From: Ditylenchus dipsaci
Taxonomy: Eukaryota; Nematoda; Chromadorea; Rhabditida; Anguinidae
Direction of reading: 5' to 3'
Length of the DNA stretch: 64,000 nt
Assembly: GCA_004194705.1 (NCBI GenBank)
Contig: SADC01001297.1
Coordinates: 551,079 to 615,078 of the forward strand
How positions within the stretch are numbered: the stretch's first letter is position 1; the number at the start of each line of letters is the position of its first letter. This document shows positions 1-9,007 of the stretch, piece by piece. Made by a program: the position numbers and the translations under genes. Under the pieces are notes generated by a model. That model was given only the letters and a program-made list of their open reading frames with translations, ran no database searches and was not told the DNA's origin.

Positions 1-136
1 TAGTGCTTTTTGTATGCTATAAAGATAAACTGAATCAGGACTAAACTCTTTAATTCACGATGTAAATTAGGATGTGTAAAATTTAAAAAAAAGCTATACA
101 GAGTGTTTTAAATGATCACTAATTTTTGGGGCATTA

Positions 137-255
137 GGTGAATTCATATACACCGAATTCATATACACCGAATTCATATACACCGAATTCATATACACCG
201 GATTCATATACAAACGAATTCATATACATCGAATTCATATACATTTTGGCATTCT
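137..255. repeat. Left TIR array, 15-bp unit
   Basis: About seven tandem copies of GAATTCATATACACC with minor variants. The inverted partner is at 1735-1853. Confidence 0.9.
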
Positions 256-299
256 GTTTGCGACACTGCAAATTGAATTTTCGTTTTTTACGAGAATTC

Positions 300-850
300 T
301 AGTCACGGCTTTGACTCTAAAAAGGGCTTTAGCTGTCAGATTACACCTTGTAGGACGTACTGGAAATGAACCTTATTCATCACTTTTCACAGTAGATGCA
401 TGTTTTGTTTTATCAAGAAGGTTGCTAAGAATCACAGTTAAAATGATCAACAAAAACAAGCTTAGCTACGCGAGTGACGGCAAATTTTCCCACAGCACCA
501 AGTCTATTGGAAAAGCAGCCTCGCCTTTTTTCAAGCAAAATGTAATCTGATCTATGGGGCAAGCAAAGTCCCCACCACATCAAAAATGCCCATTACACCA
601 GATTTTTAAAATCTTAAACTTAGCTGCACGAGTTGAAATACCAGGTTATAATGGTAAAGGGACGTTTGACCTTTTTGCATTTGCAAAAAAGGGTCAAAAG
701 TCTACGCACCGATATAACACGTACCTACCGATTTATTACCAAAAAAAATGGCTACACATTAACATTCACCCCAAAACTTTGTTCCCGCCTCTGATAAACC
801 TAGTCAAACTATCCGATTTTTTTTATTAGAAGGCTCCTGTGTACAATAAC
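300..850. other. Element interior without recognised gene
   Basis: Open frames at 311-550 and 554-829 on the plus strand have no recognisable motif. They lie on the strand opposite the transposase remnants. I see nothing further here. Confidence 0.4.
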
Positions 851-889
851 AATCAACAAAAAAGAGATAAATGTGAAGCAAAGATAGCA

Positions 890-1054
890 TTATGACAGTG
901 ACAATTTTCCAGCTAATATTTCTTCAGTGATTATTTTGCGAAAAGCATCCATTTCTTTAGCTTCGAACTCCATGAAATCTTTCCGAGATGCCCGCTCTGA
1001 AAAGACGCGCGTAAATACACCGCAGTCATCACTGTTGAGCTGTCGTGGTAACTC
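890..1054 (-). pseudogene. Ulp1-like (C48) cysteine protease, C-terminal exon
   Basis: Minus-strand exon after a TTTAG acceptor, stop at 892-890. It encodes the Ulp1/SENP nucleophile block PRQLNSDDCGVF, matching the family pattern P-x-Q-x-N-x-x-D-C-G-x-F with its catalytic Cys, followed by about 40 residues ending in the stop. Ulp1 proteases cleave SUMO-like modifiers, and Ulp1 domains are known passengers of some MULEs (for example the plant Kaonashi type). Only the last ~55 residues are seen, so the His and Asp of the triad are missing. It follows MULE transposase code (1055-1690) across an apparent ~50-bp intron, implying one fused or truncated product. Confidence 0.72.
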
Positions 1055-1690
1055 CTAAATATCAAATTTCATTGAGATAAAACAATCAAGTTTGGAATAT
1101 TTACTTGCATGCAAATACCCAACCAAGTCAAACTTTTCAAATTCCTTTCGGAGCCCTTCAATAAGCTTCCAGATTGTCGAATGAGATGCTGCCATCGTCC
1201 GGATCATTTGCCTACTAAACGACTCAATTCCATTACTTGTTGTTGGCTCTCCTGTCTCGATAAGCACTCAAATATTCCATGCTTTCGTGTCGAACCTGAA
1301 TTTCCACTTTTCATATTATTTAAAACATCTCTGAATCAAATACCGTGGCTTTTATCTTTTCTGTGCACCGATTAGCTGGCCTACATAATTCTTCTCAAAG
1401 TAGTCTAGTAGCGGATCCAACTGTTTTTCAAATTCGGAACTTTCAGCTGATTCCCTGAATTTTCCGACCAATGAGCAAGGCGGATGAAGATGACCCAGAG
1501 CTGGTCGAAAAGCACTGGCACTACATCAAAGGTACCGTCACACCCCATTTGTTGATAGACTGCAGCAAATCCAGGCAACGGTTGGTTGAAAATATCAGTA
1601 TTCGCTCATCATTGTTCCACCCGTCGTATTTAAGGAATTCTTCGCCATCAAGAAGCTTGTATTCATTAGGCACCTAAAATATTACACTTA
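1055..1690 (-). pseudogene. Mutator-like (MULE) transposase remnant
   Basis: Minus-strand frames show typical MULE transposase segments in order: FDVVPVLFDQLWVIF (near the first catalytic Asp), then LDYFEKNYVGQ, then a C-terminal block with TSNGIESFSRQM and a WKLIEGLRKE tail (1267-1055). The last blocks align with the better copies at 24.97-25.2 kb (YFERNYVRR, NNGVENWNR) and 50.2-50.5 kb (RTNNFAEAANHR). Several frame changes and missing catalytic core sequence show it is dead. Confidence 0.75.
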
Positions 1691-1734
1691 AACAAAAATT
1701 GGACCATCGGCGCATCTTTCAAAACTTTAGAAAT

Positions 1735-1853
1735 AGAATGCCAAAATGTATATGAATTCGATGTATATGAATTCGTTTGTATATGAATTCGGTGTATATG
1801 AATTCGGTGTATATGAATTCGGTGTATATGAATTCGGTGTATATGAATTCACC
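1735..1853. repeat. Right TIR array, 15-bp unit
   Basis: Inverted partner of 137-255. It consists of tandem GGTGTATATGAATTC units. Confidence 0.9.
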
Positions 1854-1984
1854 GTTTCCCAATTTTTGGCATAGGGGCATTTGGTGGTTAGCGGGACAAT
1901 TGTCCCCAAAACCACCAAACGTCTTAACAAAAGGTCAAGCTTTTAAAATACTCAAATTCATTATATTTTGGGCAGTCGGCTAGT

Positions 1985-3200
1985 GATGAAAAAACGCCAC
2001 CCAGCGGGATTCTGGGACGAGATTTTTCACCTAGGTTGGGACAGGGACCGGGATTTTGTGAACCTAACCAGCGGAACCCTGTACGGATACCGGTAAAATG
2101 ACCGGGATATTAGTTTTGGTCAATTCAAGCTGCAACGTACAGGCGCCTATCGGCGCCTCTATCGTATTTTGAAATTAAAAAAAATATCAATCCATCTCAC
2201 ACTCCCCTGATTACCCCTTCCTGTGTACTCCCGTCTTTCCTGGCTACCCTTTTCCTCGGTACTCTTTCCTGCCTTCAAAGTTTCCGCTCACTCTTCTCCC
2301 TCGATACTTTACTGGTGGTTTGGGGGGTGTCCAGGTAGCTAATTCCCCATTCTGGTTGTTTCTACGTGGTTCAGGCTCGGTCCTGGCCTGGTCCTGGTCA
2401 CTGCCCTGGTGCTTCCGGTCCTATACTGGGGGTCCAGGCCCCATCCTGCTGATTGAGGGCTATCCACGTAGTTTAGGACCTATCCTGGGGGTTCGGACAC
2501 CATCCCGGTGGTTTGGACCACATTATGGTGGTTCGGTTCGGAAAATAGCTGGAGCTTTTGAGACACAGTGCACCTTATAATTTCACAAATACATTTACTC
2601 GCGATTCGGCATGCAACAAAAAAATTTTCATTAGCAACTTCAATTTACGTGTAATTTTTTATAGAAATTCGGCCAGGAATATGCCAAGCAAGGTATCCTT
2701 CAAGTCCCAGTGCCAGAAAACAGCAGGTTTTAACTCTTTTTCTAAAATTTCTGAGTGACTTTTCTTTAATTTCTGTGCAGATTTTTCGCCTATCTTGTAG
2801 CTTTTGAATTTCGCTACAAGTATTGACCAAACATTTAGCAGTTACACACAGCTATAACGTGCTCCTGAGCGGCCTTAAGCGGAAATTTGACTAGTGAGAA
2901 AACGGTGGTTTTGGGCGTTGGACGCTGGTTGTCCAACTTTTTGCAAACAGATTAAAGCTCACATATACTCATTCGAAAAGGCAGATCCTAGCGATCATTT
3001 TGACATATAACAGTCATAGCTGTAGTCTAGTGATAAATTATTTCTACCTCTCGGAAATTTTCCCATTTTCCTTGAAATGGTCGTAGATTTTAAACCGGTT
3101 TTTAGGTCACTTGACCCGTCCCAACACCCGTACAAATATTTTTAAAAAATGATCTACGTGAAATTCTGCATCTAAATAAACCGCATTTACAGCCAGCCTT
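1985..3200. other. Non-coding stretch with low-complexity repeats
   Basis: 2290-2550 is a degenerate C/T/G-rich tandem repeat (recurring GGTGGTTTGG and GGTCCTGG). The open frame over it (2320-2580) is an artefact of the repeat. 2100-2170 holds the short inverted motif GCGCCTATCGGCGCCT. No gene seen. Confidence 0.5.
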
Positions 3201-3570
3201 TTACGTGTTAATAGAGGGGGGTCTATTAATAGAGGTTTTACGGTAGGCGGGAAAAAAGTATTGTCCTTAAAAAAGTCTATGCTAAAAACACAACGCCACA
3301 AAAATTGCTTTTGAAATAAAACGACCGAACTTTTGACACGACCTAATATTTAAGAAAGTGAAAAAATAAAAATTTTAGAGACTCGCGAAGTTGGGCATTT
3401 TGTGTCAAATTTCAACCCCCACCCCCCACCCACCCCTATAGTCCTACCCCCTTTAAAAAAGTGTCGCTAATCGATAGTCGTCCGTGCTGAATCTCTATAT
3501 CTCCATATACAAGATTACTTTGAGCCTCCTTTGAAGTTCATATGTTTTAGCCGTGAATACATTTTCTCTA

Positions 3571-4898
3571 ATGAATTTCACTGCTTCCGAAGTAGATGAA
3601 AAGACAGCAGTCGAGGACAAATCATCTTCCGATCAAATAGGGGTGACTTTGCACGATGTATGGGACTACAACTTGAGAGAAGAATTCGACAAAATGCTCA
3701 CCCTTATCGATGACTATCCTTTTGTGGCAATGGACACTGAGTTTCCTGGAGTGGTGGTCAATCCTGTCGGTAGCTTTCTGAACAAAGAAGACTTTAACTA
3801 TAAGCAGCTGTACTGCAACGTCAATGTGCTCAAGGTATAGTCACAAGTTTGCGTTTCCATCCCATGCTAATCTTTTTTTCAGTTGATTCAAGTGGGCTTC
3901 ACTTTTGTCGACAGCTCAGGGTGTTTGCCGCCTAAAAATGACATCTGGCAGTTCAACTTTCATTTCGATCTTGATAAGGACATGTTTTCTGAAGCTTCTA
4001 TTGAAGTAAGTTAAGCTTCCATTTTTAGTATTAATAATAACACTACTCTATTGAGTTGCTCAAGACTGCTGGCTTCAACTTTGATAGACACCGGGTATGT
4101 TGGTTCGGGTTGACTTTTCGATTTAAGGACCATGGTTTTTGCGCGCAGTGGCATGTGCAAAATTTGAATTGGCGGCGGACACTTCTCTTTCGTCTCAAAC
4201 TTTACTCTTTGGAGTTATGGCGAACGACTCCAGAGAGTAAAGTTTGAGACGAAAGAGAAGTGTCCCCGCCAATTGCACATGCCGCTGCGCGCAAAAACCC
4301 TGGTCCTTTAATTAGTGGTTTTAGAATGAGGGAATCTCTATGATGGAGTTTGGCGAATTGCTGACGATATCTGGACTTCTGGCCGATAAACGTATTACAT
4401 GGATCACTTTCCACAGGTACTATTTAGCTTATTTATTTATTTCTATCGTCTTGTTTTTAGCTCTTTCGACTTCGGATATCTCATCAAATCGGTATTGGTT
4501 GAGGACTTGGCAGAAGACGAAAAGGAGTTCTTCAGATGTCATGAACTGCTGTTCCCAACAGTTTCGATATTAGAATGATGTTGAGACAGCCAGGACCAGT
4601 CGCTGCAAGGCTAACAGGAAAGCTAAAGGATGTAAGATTGCTTTGACTATTCTTCCATTCAACGTCTTTATTGTGTTTTAGATAGCAAATCAATTGCAAG
4701 TTCCAAGGATCGGCGAAGAGCACCAAGCTGGCTCAGACTCTTTGTTAACGGCAATGACCTTTTTCAAGCTGAAGGAGCGTTTTTTCCAGGACTGTTGGGA
4801 GGACAACGTATGCGCATATTATAGGTTTGTTATTCATCCAACAAGTGTTTCAGATTGCAAAGAAGGTTCAAGGACACCTCCACGGTCTTGGTGCTTAA
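3571..4898 (+). CDS. CNOT7: CCR4-NOT deadenylase subunit CAF1 (CNOT7/POP2)
   Basis: Exons: 3571-3834, 3883-4005, 4056-4094, 4325-4416, 4461-4631, 4682-4807, 4854-4898. About 286 aa, matching the usual ~285. It removes poly(A) tails as a DEDD-type 3'-5' exonuclease of the CCR4-NOT complex. All catalytic residues are visible: Asp55 and Glu57 ([10 protein letters not shown]), Asp176 (SSFDFGYL), His244 and Asp249 ([12 protein letters not shown]). It ends [10 protein letters not shown]. The start is the ATG at 3571, not the upstream GTG. Introns are 48-230 bp with GT/AG ends; intron 3 holds a foldback element. Exon 5 is one base short at about 4561-4565 (GTTTCGAT where GTTTTCGAT keeps frame), which would truncate the product. 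Since everything else is intact, this is either a consensus error or a very recent mutation. Confidence 0.93.
4122..4311. mobile_element. Palindromic MITE in CNOT7 intron 3
   Basis: A foldback with ends TTTAAGGACCATGGTTTTTG and its complement, about 190 bp. Related copies lie at 39035-39228 (SYF1 intron) and 20888-21010 (partial). All share GCGCAGTGGCATGTG and ACACTTCTCTTTCGTC. Confidence 0.85.
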
Positions 4899-4899
4899 A

Positions 4900-5570
4900 T
4901 TGTTATTGTAATCATGTTCTTTTACAGTGATAAACTATTCACGTTCATTGACTCAGTTTCTAGGTTATCCGTTTTTCGTCGTGATTTCTGCTGGTTTTGC
5001 TTCTCGGTTTCTTCGCTTGAATGTGTCTATCTATTAATTCTTGAGAAAGAACTGTTGACACTTGTCTTCTGAATTTCTGAATTTTCACACCGGCTCCAAA
5101 ATTTTTATGTGTTGGCATCGTGTGTCGAAAATTCAAAATTTTCTGCACCCTTCGGTGCCGAGGACAGCCAGTGCGACACCCGGCTTTTTTAATTTTCAAA
5201 GCCGGTTATATCTAATTTTCATAGCATGAAAAGTGTGCACAAAGTATGCGTAGAGGGTTTACACCTATTTCTTACAAATGTAGTACTTAAAGGGGTATGC
5301 CCGCGGTATTACAGGTAGGGCCGACAATTAAACATTTTTAAATATTGAATATTTTCGGAGTAAAAAAGTGTCACCCGCCAACTCACATTTCGGAAATGCC
5401 GCTGTAAAAACTTTTTCCTAACCATTGAACTTCTGCGCGGCTTTTTAAATTCGGTTTCTATTAAAATCAGGGACTGAAATTTAGTTTTAGGTATGGTTTT
5501 ATTAGAAATTAAGTTGAAAAATCATTGAAGAAGTTCAATGATTACGAAAATAAATTTTGAATTGACGTAT
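4900..5570. other. Intergenic, foldback remnant
   Basis: Downstream of CNOT7. 5415-5545 is an imperfect inverted repeat (CATTGAACTTCTGCG ... AGAAGTTCAATGATTACG), related to 30965-31095. The rest shows no gene. Confidence 0.55.
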
Positions 5571-5574
5571 ACCA

Positions 5575-5623
5575 CCCTTAAAGGAGGGGGAACTTCCTAT
5601 ACGCATCGCCCATCGGTCCCAGG
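5575..5623 (+). repeat. SINE-like repeat, left half (split by a hAT)
   Basis: AACTTCCTATACGCATCGCC and flanking bases continue across the 7.6-kb insertion into 13265-13300, where a tRNA B-box-like GGTTCAATTCC follows. Copies on the minus strand at 14052-14140 and 20350-20400 preserve the order, so this is one repeat interrupted by the insertion at 5624. Confidence 0.65.
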
Positions 5624-5789
5624 CAGTGTTGTCTAATTGACTCTCTGACTTGCGAGCCTTGGCAGGATTTCAAAATGGTCGCGAGCTACTCGGAAGTCAA
5701 AATGAGAAAAATCACGAGTCATTCAACTCCTAGCGAGTTTTTTTCAATTATTGACTCGCGAGTCAATTGACTCGCGATTATCGGCTGTA

Positions 5790-5876
5790 CCCCGAAATTT
5801 AAGCGGTGTTTTGCTAAGTGGTCGATTTGCTAAGCGGTCGTTTTGCTAAGAATTTTTTTTGCTAAGCGACAAATTG
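5790..5876. repeat. Short tandem repeat TTGCTAAGCGGTCG
   Basis: Four or five degenerate copies of a TTTTGCTAAGCGGTCG-like unit, inside the left part of the composite. Confidence 0.6.
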
Positions 5877-6000
5877 CTACCGTATAAACTCTATTAACCC
5901 CCCCCCCTCGTTCAAAATCGTGTTCTTGGCATTGTGTTTTTAGCCCAATTTTTGAAGTCTGCTCGGCTGTAAGAAGTTTCGTAACAGGTCAATTTCGTAA

Positions 6001-6912
6001 TGGCTTGTTCACGTTGTTCGAGTTAGAGTTCGGGTTTTTGGTTACGTGAACACCTCTGATCCGAACTCGAACTCTAACTCTAACTCGAGGGTGTTCGTAC
6101 CTCGAGTTCGAGTCCGAGTCTGAGGTCAAAATTGAAAGTGTTCATGAAGTTTGTGTTACTGTTTATGTATATTTTTTTATTATTTTTCTCATGACGACGA
6201 CCATAAAAATGCAAGTTTATGAAAGAAAGTTACTTAAATTGCTACATCAAGATTAATTAAATCATCTGCTCCTGAAAGTCAACATTTCCAATACCATTAA
6301 AAAAAACAAAAAAGCTTTGTTCTGATGTCTTTCGCACTACCACTGCTTTCTTCTTCTGCTTGTCCACCATCAAGTCCTCTCCAAGATTTAGAGATTGCGG
6401 CGGTCTCCTCCACATCCATTTCTTCATTCATCTCTTGTCTGAGAAAGTTGTGGAGCACGCAAATGGCCAGACAATATGGTCGGCTGTTTCGTGGGAGCAC
6501 TCAATTGGTTTAAGCAAGATCCTCCACTTCATGGCCATTATTCCGAAAGTGTTTTCGATACGGTTGCGTGCTCGGCTGATACGGTAGTTGTATATACGCT
6601 CATCGTGGTATCGAAGCACGAGGAATAAATAAAAAGCAATAAAAGCAAGGTAAAAAAGTGTTGTAACTTAATCCAAATAATTATTTAATCTTAACGTAAT
6701 CTGAATAAACAATAATAAACAATAATAAAAAAATATACATAAACAGTAACACAAACTATATGAACAATTTCAATTTTGACCTCAGACTTGAACTCGAACT
6801 CGAGGTACATGAACACCCTCGAGTTAGAGTTCGGGTTTTTGGTTACATGAACACCTCTTACCCGAACTCTAACTCGAACTCTAACTCTAACTCGAACAAC
6901 GTGAACAAGCCA
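6001..6912 (-). mobile_element. PIF/Harbinger transposon
   Basis: TIRs begin TGGCTTGTTCACGTTGTTCG and end in the complement, flanked by TAA on both sides (5998-6000 and 6913-6915), the PIF/Harbinger target preference. The TIRs are ~200 bp and rich in GAACTC/CTCGAG units. The minus strand encodes a transposase fragment. It sits inside the TIR array of 5965-8866. Confidence 0.85.
6302..6619 (-). pseudogene. Harbinger transposase (DDE_Tnp_4) C-terminal fragment
   Basis: Frames 6619-6428 and 6500-6302 together read YNYRISRARNRIENTFGIMA followed by CVLHNFLRQEM, the classic end of PIF/Harbinger transposase (the R-x-x-x-E-x-x-F-G-I block containing the last catalytic Glu, then VLHNFL). A frameshift near 6480 separates them, and the first two catalytic Asp are absent. 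Confidence 0.85.
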
Positions 6913-7419
6913 TAACAGCGAATTTTCGTAACAGCGAACTTTCGTAACAAATTTTTTTCGTAACAAACGTTTTCGTAACAGCGCATTTTCGTAACAAACA
7001 TTTTCGTAACAGCGAATTTTCGTAACAAACTCTTTCGTAACAGCAATTTTTCGTAAGAAACTTCTCGTATACTTAGTTCAGTTTTCAAATTTTCACTAAC
7101 TATGCCGTCTCTTTTTTCTCTTAGTTCATTTTTGTAATCCACCCTGAATCTTCCCTATATGTTCTTAGTGGTCTTTATCTACCCTTAATAATCACGATCC
7201 GCCCTGAATGGTCCTGATCATCACTCAACAGTCTTGATCCACAATCAACCCTCAATGGCCCTGATCCACGCTTAATAATTCTGATCTCGCCTTCAATGTC
7301 TAAAATCTTTCAAATATTGTCTTCGCTTATTTGGGTGTCCAGTACGTGAAAATTTTTCCTGCTCTCAAAGCTCTCTGAATCTTGGATATGTTAAATAACT
7401 CTATGAATAACGTAACATA

Positions 7420-7672
7420 CCGTATTTCCTCTAATATACCGACATGTCGGTTTATTTTTCAACCCCTCAAAAATCGTGAAAATTTTGGGTCGATCTCGAC
7501 AATTTTGGATGAAGATCCAAAATCGAAAAAGCGGAATCGATAGAGCTCGTGGGAGCTAAGAAAACGCAAAAAAAAAAGCGATGTAAATTTCTTTCTTTGG
7601 ACTGAGATACGGACCCTCGAAGTAGGGGGTGTCGGTTTATTAGAGGGTGTCGGTATATTAGAGGAAATACGG
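7420..7672. mobile_element. Pogo-type MITE (CCGTATTTCCTCTAATA)
   Basis: TIRs CCGTATTTCCTCTAATATAC and complement, flanked by TA. It carries the shared internal motifs of this family (CGACATGTCGGTTTATTTTT; ACTGAGATACGGACCC). Relatives: 40308-40552, 47657-48912 (coding) and fragments at 17835-18075 and 38655-38838. Confidence 0.82.
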
Positions 7673-7691
7673 TATCTGAAATTGGCTATAC

Positions 7692-8590
7692 TATAGAATG
7701 CCCCCCCAGCTAGCGAAAAATTTACTTTTCCTGAAGGGGAAAGGATCCGTCTCATTTTGATTCTCGTGCTCTGAATAGGTACGGAAACACTTTGGTTTCC
7801 GAAAAATCGAAAAAAAAAAATTTTCGATTTGTCTTGGTCCCCCAAGGTAAAAAATTTAAGAAAATTCAAAAAAATATTTTTTGAATTCCCGCCAAAACAT
7901 TTTTAAAGGGAATTAGGGCTATATTGGGAGGGGAAGGGACAAAAGAGGGCCACTAATCACACAGAGCCCATTAACAAGAAGATGTTGAACATAGTTTTGA
8001 ATACTGGGGCCTACCGCATAAATAAACTCTGGTATGCATGCTTTTTCATGCATCCAGAGTCACTTTCGAGTGATTTGTGTCTAAGGTATGTGGGTGGGCG
8101 CATCTCAACTCCAAGCCCCCAAGCCCCCTGCGCCCCGAAGGGGGCTTGGGGCTTGAGAGTTAGAGATGCGCGCACTCACTTACCTTAGACATGATTCCGA
8201 GAAGTACTCTTGACCATAAAATGTATATAGAGTCTCTTTTTGCCACGGCCCAGTTGAAAAACATGGCAGGACATCCGAAGTAGTCCAGAATTCACTTTTT
8301 TATAATTTTGCCATGAAGATGGCCCCTTTTATTCCCTTCCCCTCCCAATACAGCCCTAAATCCTTTAAAAAAATGTTTTGGCGGGAATTTAAAAAAATAT
8401 TTTTTTTGAATTTTCTTAAATTTTTACCTTGGGGACCAAGGCAAATCGAAAATTTTTTTTTTCGATTTTTCGGAAACCAAAGTGTTTCCGTGCCTATTCA
8501 GAGCACGAGAATCAAAATGAGACGGGTCCTTTCCCCTTCAGGAAAAGTAAATTTTTCGCTAGCTGGGGGGGGGGCATTCTATAGTGTTAC
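7692..8590. mobile_element. Large foldback element with ~270-bp arms
   Basis: Arms CTATAGAATGCCCCCC... and ...GGGGGGCATTCTATAG pair over about 270 bp (7692-7960 and 8316-8590), including GAGCACGAGAATCAAAATGA. The centre (7980-8230) is a member of the dispersed repeat also at 21650-21850 and 60890-61060. Confidence 0.82.
7980..8230. repeat. Dispersed repeat core, copy 1
   Basis: ATGTTGAACATAGTTTTGAA through a hairpin around TGGTATGCATGCTTTTTCATGCATCC, then a GC-rich hairpin of CCAAGCCCCC/GGGGGCTTGG. Nearly identical at 21665-21850 and 60897-61060. The shared open frame is explained by nucleotide identity. Confidence 0.8.
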
Positions 8591-9007
8591 CCTGAAATTT
8601 GGGTGATTTTGACCACTGTGAATTTTTTTGGCTCGAACACCCCAAGTTAACATGAAGAGACCCACTTGGTCGGAAAATATCAATAGAAATTTATAACTTA
8701 TTGAAAACCAAGCTGAATAATATTCCTGGAATAAGCTGTTACGATAATTCGCTGTTACGAAATTGTTCGTTACGAAAATGTTTGTTACGAAAATGTTTGT
8801 TACGAAAATGCTTGTTACGAAAATTCGCTGTTACGAAATTGTCCTGTTACGAAACTTCGTACAGCCGTCTGCTCTCAGGCAAGTTACCACCTATTTTGTA
8901 GACAGTGAGATGAGCTGCAAATTAGTGCTAACTTGCCTGACAGAAGTTTCAAAAATGGGTCAAAAACACAATGCCAAAAACACGATTTTGGATTAGGGGG
9001 GGGGGAG

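Larger units (their letters stand above)
137..1853 (-). mobile_element. MULE-like DNA transposon with tandem-repeat TIRs
   Basis: The two ends are inverted arrays of a 15-bp unit (GAATTCATATACACC), at 137-255 and 1735-1853. The inner edges also match (ACATTTTGGCATTCT and its complement). Inside, the minus strand encodes decayed Mutator-like transposase followed by the end of a Ulp1-type protease. I found no convincing target-site duplication. The array TIRs resemble those of two other MULE copies in this window (23723-25937 and 47177-50839), although each uses a different unit sequence. Confidence 0.75.
5965..8866. mobile_element. GGCTGTACGAA element with TTTCGTAACAGCGAA TIR arrays
   Basis: Flanked by exact 8-bp duplications GTCTGCTC (5957-5964 and 8867-8874). 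The TIRs are arrays of TTTCGTAACAGCGAA-like units, interrupted on the left by the Harbinger insertion (5965-6000, continuing 6916-7070) and at 8735-8866 on the right. A second member lies at 29797-30610. No transposase of its own is seen; the inside is filled by other elements. Confidence 0.85.

Noticed and set aside
137..255. CRISPR array
   Set aside because: Repeats are head-to-tail without unique spacers, and the genome is eukaryotic.
311..829. Two open frames of 79 and 91 codons as possible genes
   Set aside because: No recognisable motif, no splice support, and they lie opposite the transposase strand inside a decayed element.
1727..1983. Repetitive frames reading NSYTP or NSVYM
   Set aside because: They are translations of the 15-bp TIR array.
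2320..2580. Gly/Pro/Trp-rich open frame
   Set aside because: Translation of a low-complexity repeat.
3553..3570. Upstream GTG as start of CNOT7
   Set aside because: Nuclear genes use ATG, and the ATG at 3571 gives the usual protein length.
6691..7142. RVRVRV and TKMFVTK-rich frames
   Set aside because: Products of GAACTC and TTTCGTAAC tandem units in TIRs.
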